Source: Gorsachius magnificus (lineage: Eukaryota > Chordata > Aves > Pelecaniformes > Ardeidae). Taken from it: a stretch of DNA of 64,000 bases. This document shows positions 46,272-59,797 of this stretch, one piece after another. Made by a program: the position numbers and the translations under genes. The stretch covers positions 54,184,602 to 54,248,601 of the forward strand of contig CM067085.1 of assembly GCA_034008185.1 (NCBI GenBank). The letters run 5' to 3'. Every line of letters begins with the position of its first letter. Within the stretch, counting starts at the first letter, position 1. The notes beneath the pieces are model-generated. The model was given only the letters and a program-made list of their open reading frames with translations, ran no database searches and was not told where the DNA came from.

Positions 46272-49200
46272 GAAAGAAAAACTAATACATGAGACAGTTT
46301 CAGCTAAGCTTCAGCATAGGAAGCTAACTTTGGCAGGCAAAGGATGCTCTTTCTGACTGATACTTCAGTGTACAAGTGGTTGCTGCCATTCATCATAGTT
46401 GGGGTACTGATGTTTTTCTACCTTGTGAGAAAGATCCTTTTAAGGTATTTGGTCCACTTAGAGCTCATTACCCAAATGACACCTAAATAATAGACATGAA
46501 AGGTGAGTTATTTTCCTTACTTCCAATATCTAGTCTGTTTTTCACAGGTAAAAATCCATTTTTCTCTAGCTTATATTGATTAATGTTTTTAAAGGGTACA
46601 ATGACAAGAAAGTGAGGGGAAACAACTGCTAAAAATTAAGGGATAAAAGTGATATTACAGTAATGGTAAGGGGATCAGTATTGTCATGAAGTTAATGAAA
46701 AACATTGCTGCCATTAACATCTCAGACTGTGGGAAAATATGTAAAAATATGACTCCAGGATATGTGCAGAATTCAGGGAGAAATATCCTGTTTTGGTTTT
46801 GGATTGATAATTCTTTTTTTATTTGCCAAGGAAAGTTAATTTTTCTTTTGCAAGTGAAAATGAAACCTATTAATATTGACAAAAAAGGGGATTACTGAAA
46901 TAATGAGGGGGAAAAAAAATCCTTATTTTAATCAGAAAATCTTCATTCTATAAGAAAAGTCCCTGTTGCTGCATCATAGTATAATACCTTCTCTCTGTTA
47001 TCTGCAGTACTGGGTTTGATGGGACTTTGTGGTCACTGCCAGAAAAAGGACTTCCAATGCATCTTTATTTTAAAATTAATATGCCTTGAATTGATTTATA
47101 TAGAACCAGCAAATAGCCAGTTGAGTCACCTGATCCTTCCCAATCCTGCCTTATTTATGTAGCTAATTAGAAAACTTCCTGTTGCTGCATCTACTGTTCA
47201 ATTTAGGGATTATATGTTTTAAGTCTTTTAAAGAATTAATTTTCTTTGAAAGGTGAACTGTGACTCTGAGGCTCAAAACTCAAGGATTTTTCATACCTTT
47301 CAGGAATAGATTTACAAAAGTTATCTGTAACCCACATCCCCTAAACATAGCTTAAGCATAATGAGAGCTAAATGAAGAAAACAGAAGTGGATTAAGCATA
47401 GCTTTAAAACAATATATTCATTTGGTAAGAGTAAATGTCATTCCTAAAAAGGTACTTGCAGCAGCCTGTGTAGCACGCATTTCGAGGGGAACTGGCTTCT
47501 CATGTGTGAGGATATTGAAGGACCCCATCAAAAAGTGCTGAACTTCCCAAATCTTCTAGCTATTAAGTGTTGCTGCTTTCTTTTAGATAATTTCTTGTAG
47601 AGTGCATTAGAATATGAAAGTCTCATTGATTCCTTGTAGGTTTTCCACAGATGCTGTAGGTATGAAGTTAATACGCCCCACTGAATGCACATTCAAGTTT
47701 ACTCTGTTGTCAGCAGAGTAAAAATAGGAATTTAAACCACAGATCCCAGTTGTTGAATTAGTTCATGCAGCAAAAAAATGGTGTTATTACTGATGAACTG
47801 ACCACTACAGTTGGTTAAAATACTTTCACTGATTTTTTTCTAACTGAAAGTTTGTTTGTTTGTATACCTTTCAGTTCTATTTGTATTCCTGATCCAGTTC
47901 ATCTTAAGTTGCTAGCTGGGACTTTTTCTCCTCATTCACAATCATGTGGAGGTTTTTTTCAGTTCCCTTAAATTTTTTTTTTGTGAGCTTTGTCCTTTTT
48001 ACTTCAATTAGTATCACGAGCATGATGATTTAACACTCATACAGCATGAAACCCAGTATGAAAATTCTCAAGTATGTTTTTCCAAAGTATCAAGTTATAT
48101 ATTTTCTGCAGATTGTTAATTTTGATGTTTAAATGTAGAAGGTTAAATTTCAAACAAGGTAATGTTTTCTTATGTAGAGAAAAGTTAACATCTAACAAAA
48201 TGCCATGCAAATTCAGCTTTTGTTTTGCCTGAGAAAAACATCTTGTTTCTATGCATTTGCTCTTATTTAATACAGAGTGGGTTTTAGCTTTAAAATTCTT
48301 TGCTTTTTTATTTTGCTCAAAATTCATATTAATTTTTACTCTCAAAATAGTTTTGGTGTATTGAAGATATTTTGTTATGAAAACAAAGAGGGGTTTTTTT
48401 AAAAGAACTGAGAGATGATCTCACACCTTTAAAATGTTCAGTAAGTCATGAAAGAGCTCATTGCATATTTTTAAGCTTATTTGTGTGGCCAAATGAGTAA
48501 AGAAAAGAAGTCTAGCCTATGTAATGAAAGGTTTGAGTCTTTAGAAAGATTTACTAGAGTGAAGTTCAAGGCTCTTTGGTCAAATGAAAGAATAAGCAGA
48601 GACAAACAGTTCTTCAGTCAAGGTAGTTGCTGAATTTCCAAAACCACAGCAAGTAAAGGAACGTAGCTTCAAAGTAACTGTTTCTAGATGAGAAACATTT
48701 TTCATACACTTGTCAAAATCCTCTGGCCTCATGCAGAGGAATTCATGGTTCAAAATGGAGTGGTAATCAAACACCCCTGTGCACAAGAAGCCTGGACACA
48801 CAGTCCACGCAAGATTTTGCACAGTGTGTTACACAGAAGTCTAAGCAGAATATGCATTAGAATAGAGTAAGTATTCTGATGGGGTAAGATAATAAGATGT
48901 GGTCTAGGAGGACTTCAGAGCATTGGACAAAATCTGATGCAAATTTGGTCTGTTTTACCTGGTGTAGACTGAGTAGCAGTTGTGCTAAGGCTACTTCATT
49001 GTGACGTTCTAGTTTAATTCTGCACTTATCGTGGGTATGAATCCCGTTTCCTTCAGATGCATTCAAGGAATCTGATTCTGAGATGTATTCCCTACTACTG
49101 GTTTGCCTTTAGGTGTGGGGAATGGAACATCATTCTACAATTTCATTCCAACATTAGGTGGGAAAATTGCTGAATATTGAAAGAACAAACATATTTGCTG

Positions 49201-50270
49201 TGCATTTTAAACTATATCTTCATCATTGTTTATTCATCCAGCTTTGCTTTCTCTTATTATTGATTGCTTTAATAAATCTGAAATCAAAATCAATAGCCAT
49301 GTCCTTTAAAGCTCTGTTTACTGGGAAAATAAAAAAAAGGAAAACAATTATCTGGTCAGTGTAGTTTCTCTTAGTTTTATTGTGTCTGTACAGAACACAG
49401 CAGAAACATATGAGTAAAGAAGAGAGGAATAGAGATTATCTTAGCTTTTGGACTAGTGTCTCCCTTTGTAGTGAAGGCTGAGGCCTAGCAGCTTAACTCT
49501 AGTTTGGATCAGTGTATATTTCCCTAAAACAATCTCTGAAGGTGCACTACTTTCAGTGAAGTGGTATTTAAGAGGTTACCATAGCACATGCCTTTTAGTG
49601 CAGGAGCTAGAGACCTCTACCAACTACTTAGATGTGAATATATGTCTTGGCAAATGTATCTTAATACTTGCTGGATGATTGGGCACTTTCGTTTTGCTTA
49701 TTATCCCTGTCCAGGTTTGCTAACAAGGGACTAAAGGACTACAGGGACTAGAGCAATGGTGGCTTGTCATGGGAAAAGCTGGTATTATCTTTATTAAGCT
49801 CCTTACAAATAGGGAGAAGATTTTCACCTTTTCTCCCTTGGCCTTCAGAGATTTATGAACTGCCCAAAGAAAAAAAATAATGTGTAATTCCAGCAAACAG
49901 TGGCACATCTCTCCATCCTCTCATTGCCTGAAAAGCTTTGTTCCCAAATCTGACAAAGGCTACACAGTGGGGTTTTTTCAGGGTTTTTTTTGACAAGCAT
50001 ATCCCTTATGATCAACATTTTCTCATTGGTAAATGATGAAATCTGTGAAGTGAAAGAGCCGAGCAGTTAGTTGAATGTTCATGCTCTGATAAGGTATAGA
50101 CATGTGGTTCTGTGTTCTTCCTTCTCTGTTAATCTCCACTTCTCATTGGTTCGGTTTTGTCAATGTAAGTCACAAGAAAAATGCATCAATGACCCTAATC
50201 TTCAAATTCTGGCAGTTGAACAAAATAATAATACATGGAGGTTATTTTAATTTCCCTTCTGATTTCTGAG

Positions 50271-50335
50271 ACTTACCATTTGTATTTTCTGTTGGTCTCT
50301 CCAGGACCAACAGAAGCAGAAAATCACTTGTAAGT
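50271..50335. other. imperfect hairpin of about 65 nt
   Basis: TTCTGTTGGTC (50287-50297) pairs perfectly with GACCAACAGAA (50305-50315) around a 7-nt loop TCTCCAG. An outer ACTTAC (50271-50276) pairs with GTAAGT (50330-50335) across an asymmetric internal loop. An alternative middle pairing, ATTTTCTG with CAGAAAAT, is also possible. The size and shape are at the low end for a microRNA precursor. There is no evidence of transcription. Confidence 0.4.
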
Positions 50336-53183
50336 TGATGACTTACTGTGGGAATGGTATTAATTCTGAGAGTGACAGAGTAATGACAACCGGGGGTGTG
50401 CTAGACGAGTAGTAAGCGTAAATAAGGTAAGCTTAAGACATTGCTGACAACTAATTAAGAACTTAACTGAAGCCCAACAAAACTAGAGGCAATTTTTACT
50501 AAAAAATAGCCAACAATTTTTAGCAATATGATTAAAAAACCCTAGAACTTTCAAGCAACACTTTAAAAATCTGTATTAAAGATTTAAAGATCTGGTATCT
50601 TTTTAATTTGCTATCTGCAAATTTGTGTTTAATTATATTTGCCATATATATCATACTTTTGTTTGGTACTTCTTGCTGTTTAGCACACTGAAATTTTGTT
50701 TGATGGCTTGGGTTTGGGTGGTTTAATATGAGGAAAAATCCACATTATTTATGATAGTATAAATAATATGAAGCATAATTTATTTTAAATTAATGCGTGT
50801 AGGTTTGCCCATTGATAAAAAGTTTTTATTTTATTTTTTCTCCCAAATTCACAGCTATGTATTGCAGTGTTAACCAAAATCCTTGTAAAATGAGGTATAT
50901 CAGATTGCCTTCTCATGTTCTTACATTTTCCGTGTGGCAAAATCCTCAAAGATCCTAAATATCTGCCCACAGTCCTTTAAACATGATGTGAAAGGCAACA
51001 CCAGGAAATGAATAAAGTTTGCTGATTCTTGTGGGATTCATATGAGTGTAATAGACCTATAATGCTGTACTTTCAAATACATGTAGCTCCCTTGTTTTAA
51101 AATATAAATAAAATCTAAAAGCAGGATGTTGAATAACTTTTCACCCCAAAACTCCTGTAATCACATGGCTACTGCTGTTTAGAGGTCTAGTTTCTTGGGT
51201 TTTTTAAAAGCAGGCAGGGGTAGACTCAGTATCTTTGTGAAACAGTAGCAGCCCCAAAATGCCAAATAGATCAGTGATAAATCACACACAGTTTGAATGC
51301 CATTGTGATAAGTGACTTACATTAGAACTCAGCTGTATTAATTACTGGGTTGCAAAATTAGGGGTAAATCCATTATTTGTCTCGCTGTTCTTCTATTATG
51401 GGTATCAGCTATCTAATTCCCTCCAGCCAAAATAAACTTTTTTTTTTTGTCTTCATTTAGCCATGGCTTATGGTTAGATGTACAGAAATGAGGAAATGTC
51501 TGGTGTTCTGTGGTGGTTTTATCACTTACCTACATAAAAATCTATCTGTACTATTTCAAATTACCTCCTTTGGGCTAGAAAAATATTTCAGAAGAGCAAG
51601 GAAATGGAGATTTACTGACTTTCTCTGCAAGGAATTTTCCTGTAATTGTTTTCATTTTGGTGACAGCAGGATTTCATTTCACTGATATAACTATAGAGAA
51701 GAACATCTACCATTAATTCTATCTGGTGATACCATTGGCTAATAAAAAAGCCCATAGTCTACAGATGATATATAATTATCAAATAACCATAGCACGGATT
51801 GCAGTAGTAGTTTTGAGAAGATTGTAGGTGATATTCAAGGAGAAAATATTAAATAGTTTCATTAGTTTTATGTCTCTGTTGCCAGTTTTACCCAAGCCAG
51901 AATTTGAAGAGTTTAACAGGATTACTATCGACTGATTGTTGTTATTGGAACATGACCATGTCATACGTCTAATTTTATATTGGGTTTGGGTTTTTTTAGT
52001 TGACTTGATATTATGCTGTAATAAAAGGTCCTTTCGCATTCTTGTAAAATAGTGAAATAACTCAATTGGGACGACAGTAAAAAGAGAAGAGCCTTCCAGG
52101 CAAGACATGTTCTTCCTTACTTTCGTTCAGACCCTAGAGTGCCAGCTTTACTATGTGAACATCTGAATAGAATAATCATATCCTTACAGAAACCAAAGCA
52201 AATTCTGATGTGGATTACTGACTGCTAACAACTGTGACTTTAGGTAAATGTGACTGTTCTTCAATTCTGTGCTTTTAACACTGTTCTCATAGATTTTTCT
52301 ACCTTCCCTGTGAAACCTGATTGAATTACATTCTTCAGCATTTTCTTATTCTTCTTTTCTGAAAAGTAGGGGAAAGGAAAATTGCGTTTGATTTGTCTTG
52401 TGCTTACAACTGAACTGGATTGGCTACTGGTAACTCAGACTCACAACTTAGAACTTGCTTCAGTACCATAGCATAAAACTCAGTGAGGTTATACCAAATG
52501 GTAGGTGCAGTTTGAATAATCTTTTGTTTTTCTTAATAGAAACAAACCTTAATAAAAATTAAGGGAAAAGTGTTGCTTTCTCTTCTTGCACCTTAGTTCC
52601 ATGAGCTAATCCTTATAGTGCATTTATAATCTTACGGCATTGGCTGTCATAGGAAATATTTTATGTGAATTTTGAAATACAAAAGCATAATAATTTATGA
52701 AGCACTCTCAGTGCAGTTCTTAAATAAAAGCCATGGAGTCCTAAAGATTTTCTGTAGAGTAAGATCACTACAGCCATGCTGTGGGGAGAGAAACTTTAGA
52801 GAATCATTTGACAATGGAAACCTTCAAAGGGTGCGGACCAGTAAACAGAGGGGAATGAGAAAAATTGATTTGAAGGCTAAAAAGCAATAAAAGATAATTA
52901 AGATATGAGGAGTAAAGGATTAAATAGAGAATGAACCAGTTACAATTTAACATACAGTAAGAAATAGACAGGTATAGAAGATGCATAGAAGACATTAAGA
53001 GGTGATGAAAATGAAGTATCATATGATGAGAGAGAACCTCTTTCCGGAAAAAGGATAAAAACAATAGTGGTTTTGGAGCCTAGTCAGGACAGAAGGAAAA
53101 TGATGATTTAGGGGGTTTGGATAATCAGTAGGTGGTGGAGAAGTAATTTAGGATGGTGATTTTAGTTGGTTGGCTTTGAAATC

Positions 53184-53382
53184 TAAAACTGGAAGAAAGC
53201 TCTTGAGTTGCTCAGTCCAATATCCTTCTGTCTTAGGCAACCGTATCATGTCATCCCTTTTCTAAACTGTCTTGGAGTCCTCCTATTCCTAATGAGACAC
53301 TGCTAGAATTTAATTTTTCTGATAGTTAAAAAATCTTGTAACATTCAAACTAAATGTATTCATGGCACAGATGCCCATTTTG
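53184..53382 (-). mobile_element. ancient CR1-like LINE 3' remnant
   Basis: In inverted orientation the order of blocks matches a CR1 3' end: a GGAAGAAAGCTCTTGAG...CAGTCCAA block (terminal box), then CTTGGAGTCCTCCTATTCC, then ATAGTTAAAAAATCTTGTAA...CATTCAAACTAAA. The last block corresponds to the 'gttaaaaagttctt...' region upstream of the end in other CR1 copies. It is far more diverged than the other CR1 copies here, so it is an old insertion. Both boundaries are approximate. Confidence 0.4.
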
Positions 53383-54465
53383 TAGCTTTTCTCAGCGATG
53401 CTAATCTGTTGAAGTCAGTTTATGTGCCACAGTTATTTCAGCTGAATGCCTAATGAGGAAGTAAATAAGCCAAATAAAAGGATATTAGTTATTGATGTGA
53501 AAGAGGAAGTTTAACTGCAAAGGAAAAATTGAGAAGTGTATGTTTGCTTTTAATAGCTGAAAAACAAGTAGTGTAATTTACTGCTTTATTATTCTTGGGG
53601 TGGTTCTAACCTTATTTGGTGTTGCAGGATTTCTAAAAGGCTGCTTTCAGAGTATGAGATTCTGAAAGAAGGAAATGCTGTACTTGGTTTTGGTTCATAA
53701 ATCTCTGATAGAAAGAAACATTCCTCAGGTGATTAGGAACAAAGAAAAGAGTGGGGAATAGTTACTTTTTTTTCCTTAGAAAATAATAATAAATAAAATA
53801 ATGCTGAGAAGTACTAACTTCTTGAATGGTTTTGTGTGGTTCTGATACAGCACTGGAAATATTTTTACCCAATTTTCTTGTATTGTAAATTCTTTATTTT
53901 CTTTGTGATTTTAAAACTTCAGGATATTCCTGAGAAGCAAATGCCAACATTTGATAAATAAAAAACATCTGTGACCCAGAAATGGGGATGTCAAAGAATC
54001 TTTAAGATTTAACATGATTTGACAACATGCTTTGCTGATGGACTTTCAGTAAGAATGATTCTTCCTTGCTGAAGCAGAAAAAACTTATGGGAAAATTTGT
54101 ATTCAGGACTTCACAGTAGCCAATTTTAGTAGACTCTAGAGTGTTACAGCCCTGGAAGTAACAGAAGGGGCATGCTGTTCCCAAGTAACTGTTGCTTTTT
54201 GGAGAAAAGTTTCTGCATGGGTTTAGAAAGTAGTAAAGAAGTGAGACAGAAATTGCCCCAGGCAAACCCAGCAAGTTGTCAGAAAGGTTTTAGAAAAATG
54301 TAGAGAAGTGTCTGTATAGCCTTCAGCATGCTGCAACCATAGGGACAGATGTGACTGCAGAATGAATTGGATTTCTCATTTACACCCTTCCTGCTTTGGA
54401 AAATTGCAGTAATGCTTCCTATGCCAACATAAAGGTGGAACAAAATAATTTGATAGTGGTTTTGG

Positions 54466-54480
54466 TTTTTTTTTTTTTTT
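54466..54480. repeat. poly(T) run, 15 nt
   Basis: Uninterrupted T, preceded by GGTTTTGG. Confidence 0.75.
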
Positions 54481-57400
54481 ATAGAGTAAATATCTTACAA
54501 ATATTTTCTTAATCAGTGAGTTTTAAGCACATTAATCCAGATTTCTATAAATATATTAATTGATTCACTAGGTAGTTTGGACAAACATCAGTATAAAAAT
54601 TATCTGTTACAATTTTTCTCAGCCGTGATTTACCTGTGATGTAAAACTGGGCAGCTAAATCAAGTGGTATTCCTGTTATAAGGAAAGCAAAAGGCTGATT
54701 ACATCTTTAGGCAAAAAATGACAGGCATTAAGTTTAGCAGAGAATTTTCAGATTACTGGAAATATTTAAGGTAGGCAAATATTATCAGATACTAAATAAC
54801 AGGTCGCAGTATTCACAAGCATTAAGTTATAGACAGTTTATTGTGTGGAGGGTAAACACTGCTCCCACAAGGAAGTATATTATGCAGTTACATCTACTAA
54901 ATTTTCTAATTAATTTTCATTTAAAAACCCTAAAACTTTTAAGACATCCTCCAAACAATATTATCGAGTAGAGATAAACAAAAAGGTTTTCACTGCTTTC
55001 TGTTGACAAGATTTTTGTAAAATTTTCTGAGTACGCTATTTCACAATCATTCAGATGTTATTCCTATTACAGCAGATAATAGTAGATAGCCCAGTTTTCT
55101 TTTAAGTTTTCAAGACAGATGCAGGAGAGAGATGGGACTTGGCAAGAAAGATGTCATGTTAGTAGTAGGACGTACTACATTGTGACAAATAGACTCAACA
55201 AAGCAAATGAGTACCTTGCATGAAGGTGGGAACAGAAGAGAGGTTTCCAGTAAGTTTCCCCTAAAGAAAAGGGAAATTTTTAGAGCTGAATTTTGAAAAT
55301 ATATCTCTATATATTTGGAGTTGAAGTTAGTAGTGTCAAGACAAACATCTGACCAGGAAACAGTGACAGATCATCTTGGATACCCATCACAACTCAAGAT
55401 TCTTTCTTATTCTTATGTCTGTGCTCATCTTCATTCAATTTACTGCTATTTCATTTACAAAAAATAATAGCATTTTATAATGAGTTTTAAGATTTTGCTG
55501 GCTGTAGTATCTGTGTGTCAGCATAATCAGACAGAACAGTTATAGAATGTGTCTAAACAGATGGAACATTAAAATAAGTGTGAGGTTTAGTTGTACATTA
55601 TGCTAGAAAAGAAGAATAAAATGGGCATAAAATCAGATGTGACTGTTGGGTGTTCTACGCGGGACTGAGCTTATTTCTTGTGCTGTTATCTCTGGAATCC
55701 TTTAGAGGATTTTGAGTGAGATTTTTATCTGGTGCTTTAACAGCTTAAAAATAGGTTATTTCCTTCTTCTTTTGCTAGACTGATTTTAACAAAGGTGAAT
55801 CACTCTCCATTTTCTGGCAACAGCTTTCTGCTACAATCCAGGACTGAACAAGTACCTTCTGTAAGTTCTCTCAAAATATATTCTATTTAAAAACCTTAAA
55901 ATCCTATAGTTTTGGCTAAGTTGTTTACACTGGTATAGGTATAAGCTATATGCAGCCTGTCTGGTCACTAATGTTTAATTTACGTCTACCTGTCTTGCTT
56001 GGAGTATCTATGGCTATCTATCACGCAGCTATGTGCTGAAAAGCATATACTTTGTGAAGAGCTGTATAGTGAAATTCAGCAGTATTTCTTGTTGTTCTTA
56101 CAAATTGCCACTAGCCTACCAGCTGTATAAATAGATCCTAATTTCTACAAGTAGGCCAAACTGAAAACAAATGCTAAAGTCAGAGTTTAAAGAAAGAGAG
56201 CTTCATTAAAGAAAAAAGAAACATAATCAAAGAGAGTACATCTTCGTCCACTTTTTATGGTTAATAGTAGGATCAGCTGGAAAAGACAGACTTCCTTTAA
56301 ATATGCAGATCATCAAGAATTTTATTATTTTAGTGCTTAATGCATGATCCAAAACTAAGCAACAGTAAGTGCACCATCTGGATAGTTAATGATTATAATC
56401 TTTTTTGAGTTCTGTTGCCATGCTTTCTAGAGTATATTTTTCTCATTTATGTCCCTTTGTCAATCAGTGTTGAAGCTGACCAGTCATGTGGTTATTTAGG
56501 ACTTCATTTTGTTGAGGAAAGTTATAAATAATGTTAATTGCTTGCAGAAAACTTCTAAGGCTGCGTCTCTTCCATGCACTGTTAACATTTCAGTATATGC
56601 CACTTAACTTTTTTTCAAGACCTTCCAAAAACTGTGGAAAAAGAAAGAAAAGAACTGGGCTTTGCGTGAGTCTTGTGAAGTCAGTCCGGAAATGAGCGAT
56701 GATGATTCTGGTCCCGATTCATGACCCATTGTGTTCTGTTCACATAGTTCAATCATAGTGACCTCTCCAATTTTCCAGGAGGAAAGGATAGCTTGTAAAT
56801 ATCACAGACAACACGCCATGCAAAGCATTTTCCTTGGCCATAGGCAGGTTAAAATTGTTCTCTAATAGCAATTGGAAACAGTGTAAGCGAGGTGACTGCC
56901 ACACCAAGTAAATAGGAGATATGTAAAACATAGATGTATGATCAAAAGGTGTCATCTTTACCAGTGGCAATGTCTTTTCTCATTTTATATATAACAAGAT
57001 AAAATAGATCTGGAAGAGAAGGCCCATGACTTTTGGATGCTGCATCCAGGGTTGTGATATTCACGTTTAAAACTTCCCTAGAAACTCATCCAAAGTGTGC
57101 AGAGAAATTGGATTAGTTAGAACCACAGGTGGAAGATAAGCATGAAGAATTAGAGGCAAGGTTTGTTCTTGTGTAAATTCACATGTAAAGGCATTATAAA
57201 AATGAATTTCTGAAAGCATGCCTTATACTATATTTTGCATGGAGAATGATACTCTGAGTGACCTGTGTAAGCAACTAGACCTGAAAGAATTATTCTGGGA
57301 GTCTACCTCATTTAACTTTCCCTGACCTTTATGAACTATCTGTGATCCATTTGCAGTGCATTTTGGTGGCTATGCAGACATTAAAACTGGTACTTATGTA

Positions 57401-58127
57401 CAGACTATGTATTGTACATTACCTGCACTCTTGGGATTCTGTTGATCTCTGATGATTACTTGTTTGTGTGTTGCAAAAGAAAATTTCCTTTGTTCTCTAC
57501 ATGGAGTTGTCAATACTTTTTTACTAGTGTAGTGTATCAGTCTAATAATTCAGGGAGTTTTGCGCCTGAGGATTAAAGACAAATTAATAGAGAGAAAGGT
57601 CTGACAGTTTGTGCAATTTCAGTTATGAAAAGAGCTTGCTCTGTCATTTCATACCGATTAATTACTTTGGGTGCTAGCTTCTGGGCACTTAGATTGTTGT
57701 TTGGCTCAGAAAGATTATGAGAATAGGAAAATAAAGGACTCTTCCTGCCTACCAACTGTAATTTTCTTGGTTTCAACTAAGCAAACTTTGTGAAATGTTC
57801 GAGCTGACTTTTTATTGTGTGGAAAGGTCACACATGACTAATGATGGAATGATAGGACTGATTATATCACAGTTTAAAAATGTGATTAAAATGGGGAATT
57901 TTTCAAGCCCATTGGCATTTTACTGCTACCTACAGAAGCAGAAAAAGTATATTTACCACTAACATATAATTTTTACACGAGAGATTAAACCTGCATGCTC
58001 ATGGCCTATGTCTGATTTTACTAATATATTTTCAAGCTCAAGGAGGAAAACTTGATAACTGTTTCTGTTTTCTAAGATACATTTTTGACAAAGCCTATGT
58101 GGGTATTTAAAATACGGTGATGTGGGC

Positions 58128-58157
58128 TTTCTTTTTTTTTCTTTTTTTTTTCTTTTT
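58128..58157. repeat. T-rich run
   Basis: T runs separated by single C bases, about 30 nt, ending TTTTTAG. Confidence 0.8.
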
Positions 58158-59139
58158 AGATTTTCCAAGGTATTTACCATTTCCTGCAGTAGTAAATGAG
58201 CAATCCCTTACCCACCAATCCTTTTAAGTGAATACCCTGAATTTGAAACATCAGAGCTTCTATTATATACCATATATAATATATAAACATTTATTTCCTC
58301 ACCTGTGTTTATGAACTTCCATAAGAAAGTATGTGAAAATGTGAAGAGTTGTGAGACTGTTGCTGTGTGAGGTCCTGTTATTATGTACTAGATACTATAT
58401 ATGTACACGTATTCTGAAGTATGCCACACCACCGTGATAATTGAAAATTACTTTAAGGCCTGAAACACTGTAGCGTTTTAGAAGTAGAATTAAATATCAT
58501 CAGATGTGATCCCCTCAGTTTTGATTGAAAAAATTTAGACAGTTAGCTAACTGGACAAAATAGATGCTGATTGAGAGTGTCAGCCCTGTGTGAGATTTCA
58601 AGTATTTAGTCATTTTTATAGCTTGTGTACTTGGCTTTGCAGGCCTCTGTAGAGATTAGCTAAATCAAAGCCCACTGAAGTCAGTCTCTGGAAGTACTCT
58701 TGTATTTCTACCATCCCAGACTTGTATAATAGATAGCTTTTACAAACAAGTTCTCCCCCCACCCCTTAAGAAAGGCATTGTTCAAACCTGTGTGGGGAAT
58801 CTAGCTTTTCCAATTAAAACTGACTGTGTTTCCTCCAAACCATTTGACGGCTAGCCTGGGACTTCCACTGCTTTGAATGATTTTACCAGTTCCAGAGATA
58901 ACACCTTTGCCTTTAATGTGAAAAGACCTGTCAAAATCTTTCAAAATATTAGATGCTTTTAGAATCACTGGTATAGATTTCCCTCCACCTAATGACATGT
59001 GCTATACAGTCTTAAACTTAAGTGAGGAAATTGCAAGTTGCTCTGCATTGATGAAAACAAGAATCAGAAGCAGGGGTGGAGGATGTCAACAGATGTAGCA
59101 GTAGTTCGCTGGTGTGGCAGACAACTGGAGATATGCTTT

Positions 59140-59153
59140 GAGAGAGAGAGAGA
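59140..59153. repeat. GA microsatellite, 7 units
   Basis: Seven perfect GA units, then TGAATT. Confidence 0.8.
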
Positions 59154-59735
59154 TGAATTACTACAGGGTCCCCATTTTCCCTCTTAGGAACCTGTCTTCC
59201 TGGCCAGGTGGCCTTACATACGTTCAGGGTTCAAAACTATCCCACCCAATTCCTCCTGGGCAGCTACAGAACAGCCAAGGGGAACAGTGCAGCAGTACAT
59301 GCTTGAGGAGGATGACAAAGGAATGCTGACTCACAGGCAGGTGAGAGAAAAGGAGCCTCCCATCATGTGTTCTTCTCAAGTATTCTCAGAGTAGTCACTA
59401 TCAACCCAGGGGCAGCTCCACCCCCCTCATCACCTTTATAACTTCTATACATTGGTTACTTACATATTTATTTCCTTTGCCAAATCTATACTTAACTATT
59501 AATGTGTCTAATTCTTGAGTCTAGTTTGATTAACAAATCAAATTTCTTTCAGTGATGTTATGATTATGTTGTTATCTCTAATTAACCTTGCACTTAACAA
59601 CTAACAACAATCCTAATTAGTAGTTAAATATTTTAAATTGATGGACATATTGTCTCTGGTCTTGTTTTCCTTTTTCTTACCAATATTTGTATATAGCTTT
59701 CCTGTGAATCAGATCATTCTTATCTCTTAACATAC

Positions 59736-59797
59736 CTACAGTTTCTTTATTCGTATCATGCAAAATTTGCAGGCTTAAATTTTCTGTGCTCACAGTT
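59736..59797 (-). CDS. possible 62-nt exon, unrecognised
   Basis: On the minus strand a long pyrimidine tract (CTCTCTTTGG, then ATTTCTGTTTCTGCAG) ends at 59798. It is followed by a 62-nt segment and the donor GTAG followed by GTATGT (donor bases complement of 59735-59730). Two frames contain a stop; the third is open and reads TVSTENLSLQILHDTNKETV. Entry is in phase 2 and exit in phase 1. The exit phase fits the start of the candidate exon at 40694, about 19 kb downstream on the same strand. The splice signals are the best pair I noticed in the window. A 20-codon open segment is weak evidence by itself, and no family is recognised. Confidence 0.2.

Larger units (their letters stand above)
44446..53183. 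other. unannotated unique DNA
   Basis: About 8.7 kb with no supported gene. It contains a TAA microsatellite (45480-45495), a C-tract/poly-A compound (46231-46271), an imperfect hairpin (50271-50335), G/T-rich bits near 49970-49992 and 51980-51998, and a T run near 51438. A short stretch near 45785-45900 might be an old inverted repeat end but is not convincing. Confidence 0.55.

Noticed and set aside
58650..58690. Segment AAAGCCCACTGAAGTCAGTC, similar to a common old amniote repeat motif
   Set aside because: The match is about 20 nt and such short motifs recur by chance; no flanking support.
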